Assembly (NCBI RefSeq): GCF_028554725.1
Contig: NC_071669.1
Span: 58,322,501 to 58,386,500, forward strand
Direction of reading: 5' to 3'
Length of the DNA stretch: 64,000 nt
From: Zeugodacus cucurbitae
Lineage: Eukaryota > Arthropoda > Insecta > Diptera > Tephritidae
Within the stretch, counting starts at the first letter, position 1, and each line of letters opens with the position of its first letter. Positions 60,762-64,000 of the stretch are shown here, in pieces. Both the position numbers and the translations under genes were made by a program. The notes beneath the pieces are model-generated. The model saw nothing but the letters and a program-made list of their open reading frames with translations. It did no database searches and had not been told where the DNA came from.

Positions 60762-61385
60762 GGGGTTACATGGGTTTTTTTCTATGTAAAATCTAATTTC
60801 TGAAATTATCAAAAAGAAAAAATTAAAACTCATCCATTGTGAGGTCATTTCCGTTGACCCCTCGGAAAAAAGGTGCGTTCGCGTTGTCAGCATAACTCCT
60901 GATAGGGTCATCCAAAATGAAATAACAAAAATAATTTTTTTAGGTAAGACCATAAACTCGTGCTTGAATGAAAGAAAGACAAAAAAAGTAAAAAATTAAA
61001 TTTTGGCAGAAATTTTTCCAAAAAAAATAAATAAAAATTTCGGTAAAATTTGCTTGAATTTTTTTTTGAAATAGTTGTAATTGACTAAAAAAATCATTCG
61101 TTCAAGCACGAGTAAGTTGTATCTCGAACACCTGTGGAAAATTTCATCAAGATCGGTTGAGTAGTTTTCGAGAACATTTGACAACCGACTTTGAAAACGC
61201 GGTTCCGAGAAAAACGCACTTAGAGTTTTGAGTAACAATAATGCCTGACTTGGAGCGCACACCTTCTAAAGGCTGTATCTCCGAAACTATTATTCGGATC
61301 GACTTGAAAATTCTTGAGATGTTGTAGAAATTAATAAGCAAAAACAAAAAATCAGTTTTTGAACCCACGAGACCCATGTAAGCCC
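60762..61385. mobile_element. PiggyBac-like MITE P2
   Basis: TTAA at 60758-61 and 61386-89 bounds TIRs GGGGTTACATGGGTTT (left) and GGGCTTACATGGGTCT (right complement). 624 bp, non-coding; the body includes the phrase GGTTGAGTAGTTTTCGAGAA that also recurs, slightly changed, in Rep-A. Confidence 0.75.
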
Positions 61386-61517
61386 TTAAAAGTTGAGGAT
61401 TTATTGAAAATGACCTGAGCAAAAGTTTTCCCGTTTAAAATATGGAATTATGCTAAATAATGGTCGGAACAATCTTCATCTTAACCTGGTTAGAACTTAA
61501 TAGAAATCTTGTTTTCA

Positions 61518-61616
61518 CTAGAAGCGTTTATTGTCTATAAAGGAAGAATTCACATACTATCATTTATGCCCTATAGTATGTAAATTCTTCCTTGATAGAC
61601 AGTAGAAGCTTCATAG
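61518..61616. other. Near-perfect 99-nt hairpin (foldback or pre-miRNA-like)
   Basis: The arms 61518-61560 and 61573-61616 pair over about 43 positions, with only about four mismatches or bulges when G:U is allowed, around a 12-nt loop (61561-61572). The size and shape fit a miRNA precursor but also a tiny foldback MITE. No transcription evidence is available. Confidence 0.6.
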
Positions 61617-62466
61617 GTATGAGTTATTCTAGTAATAACATCTTAATAACCAAGGCTGACGGGAATATGAAATAGACTTTCGCTCTTACAAATTTAATTA
61701 TTCTCAGAATATGACAAGGCAACGGCTAACTGTTTGAAAAATTTTAAAAAATATGCTTTCAAAAAAGATATAAATGTTTCTTCTTACAAATTTTCTCTGT
61801 GTTAAAGAACTATATTTTCTCCCAATAATAACTACAAAGCAATAAATTCAAAAAAAAAAAAAAAATAATATCACTGCATTATTTAGACTTAGTCATCTTG
61901 GCTCACTTAATAAATAAATGAAAAATGCCACAAAGCTGCGCGTGCGCACAAGCTAACTTCATATTTTTTCCATTCTTCAGCCACAATTCCAAGCTGCTGC
62001 ACTTTGATGAAAATAAAGAAAAAAGCTAAAAGCGAAAAGAATAAAAAATGAAAAAGTACAAAACTTAAAAGAATCGGCACAGCGTAACGAATTATTGTCA
62101 ACCGGTCATTAAAAGTACCGTAAAAAACCGCCAACAACAATAGCAACCACAGCGAGCGCGAGCTCGAGCGACCCACAATTGCGGGCTTAATCAGCAAATT
62201 TTAATTGAGCAAAAGAATCAAATAAAACTGGAAAACTCGCTGTTTGTGGGTAGGCCAGCAGCTGGACAATTGCTTTGTAGCCGTGAGCTTAGATGAAAGT
62301 TTCACAAACCGAAATAGAAGAAAACAAAATCACTTAAGTGCACTTAAAGCGCGCGTTCTCAAGCGTAATTCATCAGCCAAGTTGGCTTGCGTAGCCGTGA
62401 GTTTAGAACTGAGGGCGGGTGGGTCTGTTGGTAAGCTTTAAGCGGCGATGTCGTGTAATTGAAGAC

Positions 62467-62517
62467 ATGACATTTTCCCGCAATTCCACTGGCCGGGAAG
62501 TGGTCAATTTGAAACTG
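62467..62517 (+). CDS. Possible short first coding exon with donor, speculative
   Basis: ATG at 62467 encodes MTFSRNSTGREVVNLKL and is followed at 62518 by GGTAAGTG, a strong splice donor. It lies downstream of a GC-richer segment (62090-62460). The next exon was not found within the window. Confidence 0.2.
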
Positions 62518-64000
62518 GGTAAGTGTTACAGCGCCGCAGGCTTAGTGCGTGACTCTCGCGCACTTGCAGTAGCTTTACTGCTGGAGGCTGATTATGCAGA
62601 GAGGATAATCATTTATGCAAACAAGTGTAATTGGAAGCGTTCTTGGTTTGAGGGGTTTAGGACTTTTACTTCAAATAGCAACTTTTACTTCAAGCAAATA
62701 CCCGTATATGGAACGGTTAAAAATGGTCCTTTCAAGACCATCCTCTCGGTTCTATTTTGAAGACTAGTTTGCTTTAGATCCGGCTTGAGCTTGAATGACC
62801 TCTGAACTCTAAGGAACCCTCACAGAAGTAGTGTAACGGAGTAATATAACATTCCTGGCCAAATAAACTGTTAGACTTCGGACCCAGTCAATTTTATAAA
62901 GGCGTTGAACGCCATTCACAGTGAAACCCCATTAACAGCTACTTAGATTCCCTGCCAGTGAATAGCGTTCTTGTAGTCAAACCACCACTTCTTTGCATAC
63001 CTAATGAACCTGATTTATCTAACATCCTTCTAGCTATGATCCAACTATGTAAAAATCTCTCGTTTCCTGGGCCTCCTCTTAGATCACCTCGATGACAATC
63101 AATTATGCACTTTCTCTCCAATCAGGGTCTAGATAATTACTACAACAGCTGACACAGTTCTTGAAATTAATCCGATAGTAAATGGTTGCCCAACGAAATC
63201 TGCCATACGGAATCTGAAACCCCGTTGGCTTTGTACCTTTCGAGAGCTATAAAATATTGGGTTATTAAACCCCATGCACCAGACAGTAACTTTCTTCTGC
63301 AAAGGTGCGGCAATTTACGAACCAGTTGGGCCTGAAATATTCCCAACCGCTGATCAGAATTTAACGGTAAGAATGTTTGGGTCAAGAAATAAATTTCCAC
63401 GGTTTCTGAGTATTATCACATATTTTTTTTTCTTCATTGATTTTTAGCTTGTTTCGGGCTGAATTCCGACTTACTGTCTTCTGGCATTACTTTTGAGACT
63501 GTTTCGCACGAAGATATCGTTATTAATCGGTTTCTTCATCTGAGATATTATATTTCTGAAATATTTCTGGGATTTCTTAACATTTTGTGTTTTTCCCTCT
63601 TCAGCATTGTTTTACTCTCAAATATTTTATAAATCGCTGAAAGCAGATAAATTCGAGGTTCCAGTTAGTTTTTTCGGCTTTTGTAATATCGAGATCATAT
63701 TGCTCTGTCATAGGCTCAACCCACACCGGATTAGTCAAACACATCTTTGACTAATAATACACAAAACATATCTTGCTCTAACCTAAACCAAAAGAGCATG
63801 CGCTCTTGTCTCGCCTTCTTCGGTGAGGGTTGTCTCATATCAAGCAATGGGATGTTGTCGTATCAGACGATTAAAGGCGTCTTGACTTATCCAGCATGGG
63901 TTGAACCATAGTCAGCTTATAGCATTTTATTGTTCAAAATCAATCAATCCTAATCAAATACGTGATCGGGGCCTTCAAAGAGATCCATATTTTAGATATT

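Larger units (their letters stand above)
61386..64000. other. Unassigned DNA with a GC-richer segment at 62090-62620
   Basis: Contains the hairpin at 61518-61616 and the short exon candidate at 62467. From 62760 to the window end only short, unsupported frames occur. Confidence 0.45.

Noticed and set aside
1..64000. CRISPR arrays, operons, prophage or plasmid features
   Set aside because: Spliced genes and fly transposons show that this is eukaryotic nuclear DNA; no regularly spaced repeat-spacer array is present.
1..64000. tRNA or rRNA genes
   Set aside because: No segment showed a convincing A-box/B-box pair with cloverleaf or an rRNA landmark on reading; a tRNAscan-SE run would be needed to exclude one.

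Overview
The window is nuclear genomic DNA of a higher fly. The best guess is a tephritid fruit fly (Bactrocera, Zeugodacus or Ceratitis type). The evidence is the very AT-rich base composition, short GT-AG introns, abundant CAA/TTG microsatellites, several mariner lineages including a rosa-like DD41D element, and a dispersed repeat family (called Rep-A here) whose terminus begins AACAAGTAAGG. The genus is inference; the dipteran origin is well supported. No prokaryotic, plasmid, phage or CRISPR feature is present.

Three host protein genes can be built exon by exon. (1) A six-exon SLC17-type major-facilitator transporter lies on the minus strand (15943 down to 11254; 508 aa), with a 2.85 kb first intron that carries two unusual arrays of short motifs. 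(2) A six-exon orthologue of the axonemal nexin-dynein regulatory complex subunit DRC2/CCDC65 lies on the plus strand (35493-37569; 493 aa). (3) A three-exon homologue of the mitochondrial m-AAA protease-interacting protein MAIP1 lies on the minus strand (41717 down to 37745; 296 aa), with a mariner copy inside its first intron. Genes 2 and 3 converge tail to tail, with 175 bp between their stop codons. Weak first-exon candidates are noted at 59459 and 62467. Nothing suggests that the three genes share a pathway; they are simply neighbours.

Most of the rest is transposon-derived or unassigned AT-rich DNA. DNA transposons dominate: five copies of one DD34D mariner (2033, 9198, 17668, 40092, 53923), two deletion derivatives of a second, mauritiana-like mariner (5178, 54000), a third mariner-like element with an internal deletion (33307), a rosa-like DD41D element with an in-frame deletion (28034), a full-length but decayed Tc1-like element with clear TIRs (21032-22341), a pogo-like MITE with perfect TIRs (56003-56510), three piggyBac-like MITEs flanked by TTAA (29670, 53290, 60762) and a four-copy family of about 390 bp MITEs (MITE-B). 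Non-LTR retrotransposon 3' fragments occur at 4623 and about 46150. Rep-A has at least five copies, three of which host a mariner while a fourth sits inside a MITE-B.

Layout: 1-11.2 kb is mariner copies, an RTE-like tail, Rep-A and unassigned DNA. 11.2-16 kb is the transporter gene. 16.4-17 kb is a TTGAC-type satellite. 17.7-34.8 kb is a transposon-rich intergenic region. 35.5-41.7 kb holds DRC2 and MAIP1. 41.7-64 kb is intergenic, with GC-richer islands (44.3, 48.0-48.8, 51.0-51.6, 59.1-59.5, 62.1-62.6 kb) that may be promoters or 5' exons of genes lying mostly outside the window, plus nested transposons and a strong 99-nt hairpin near 61.5 kb.
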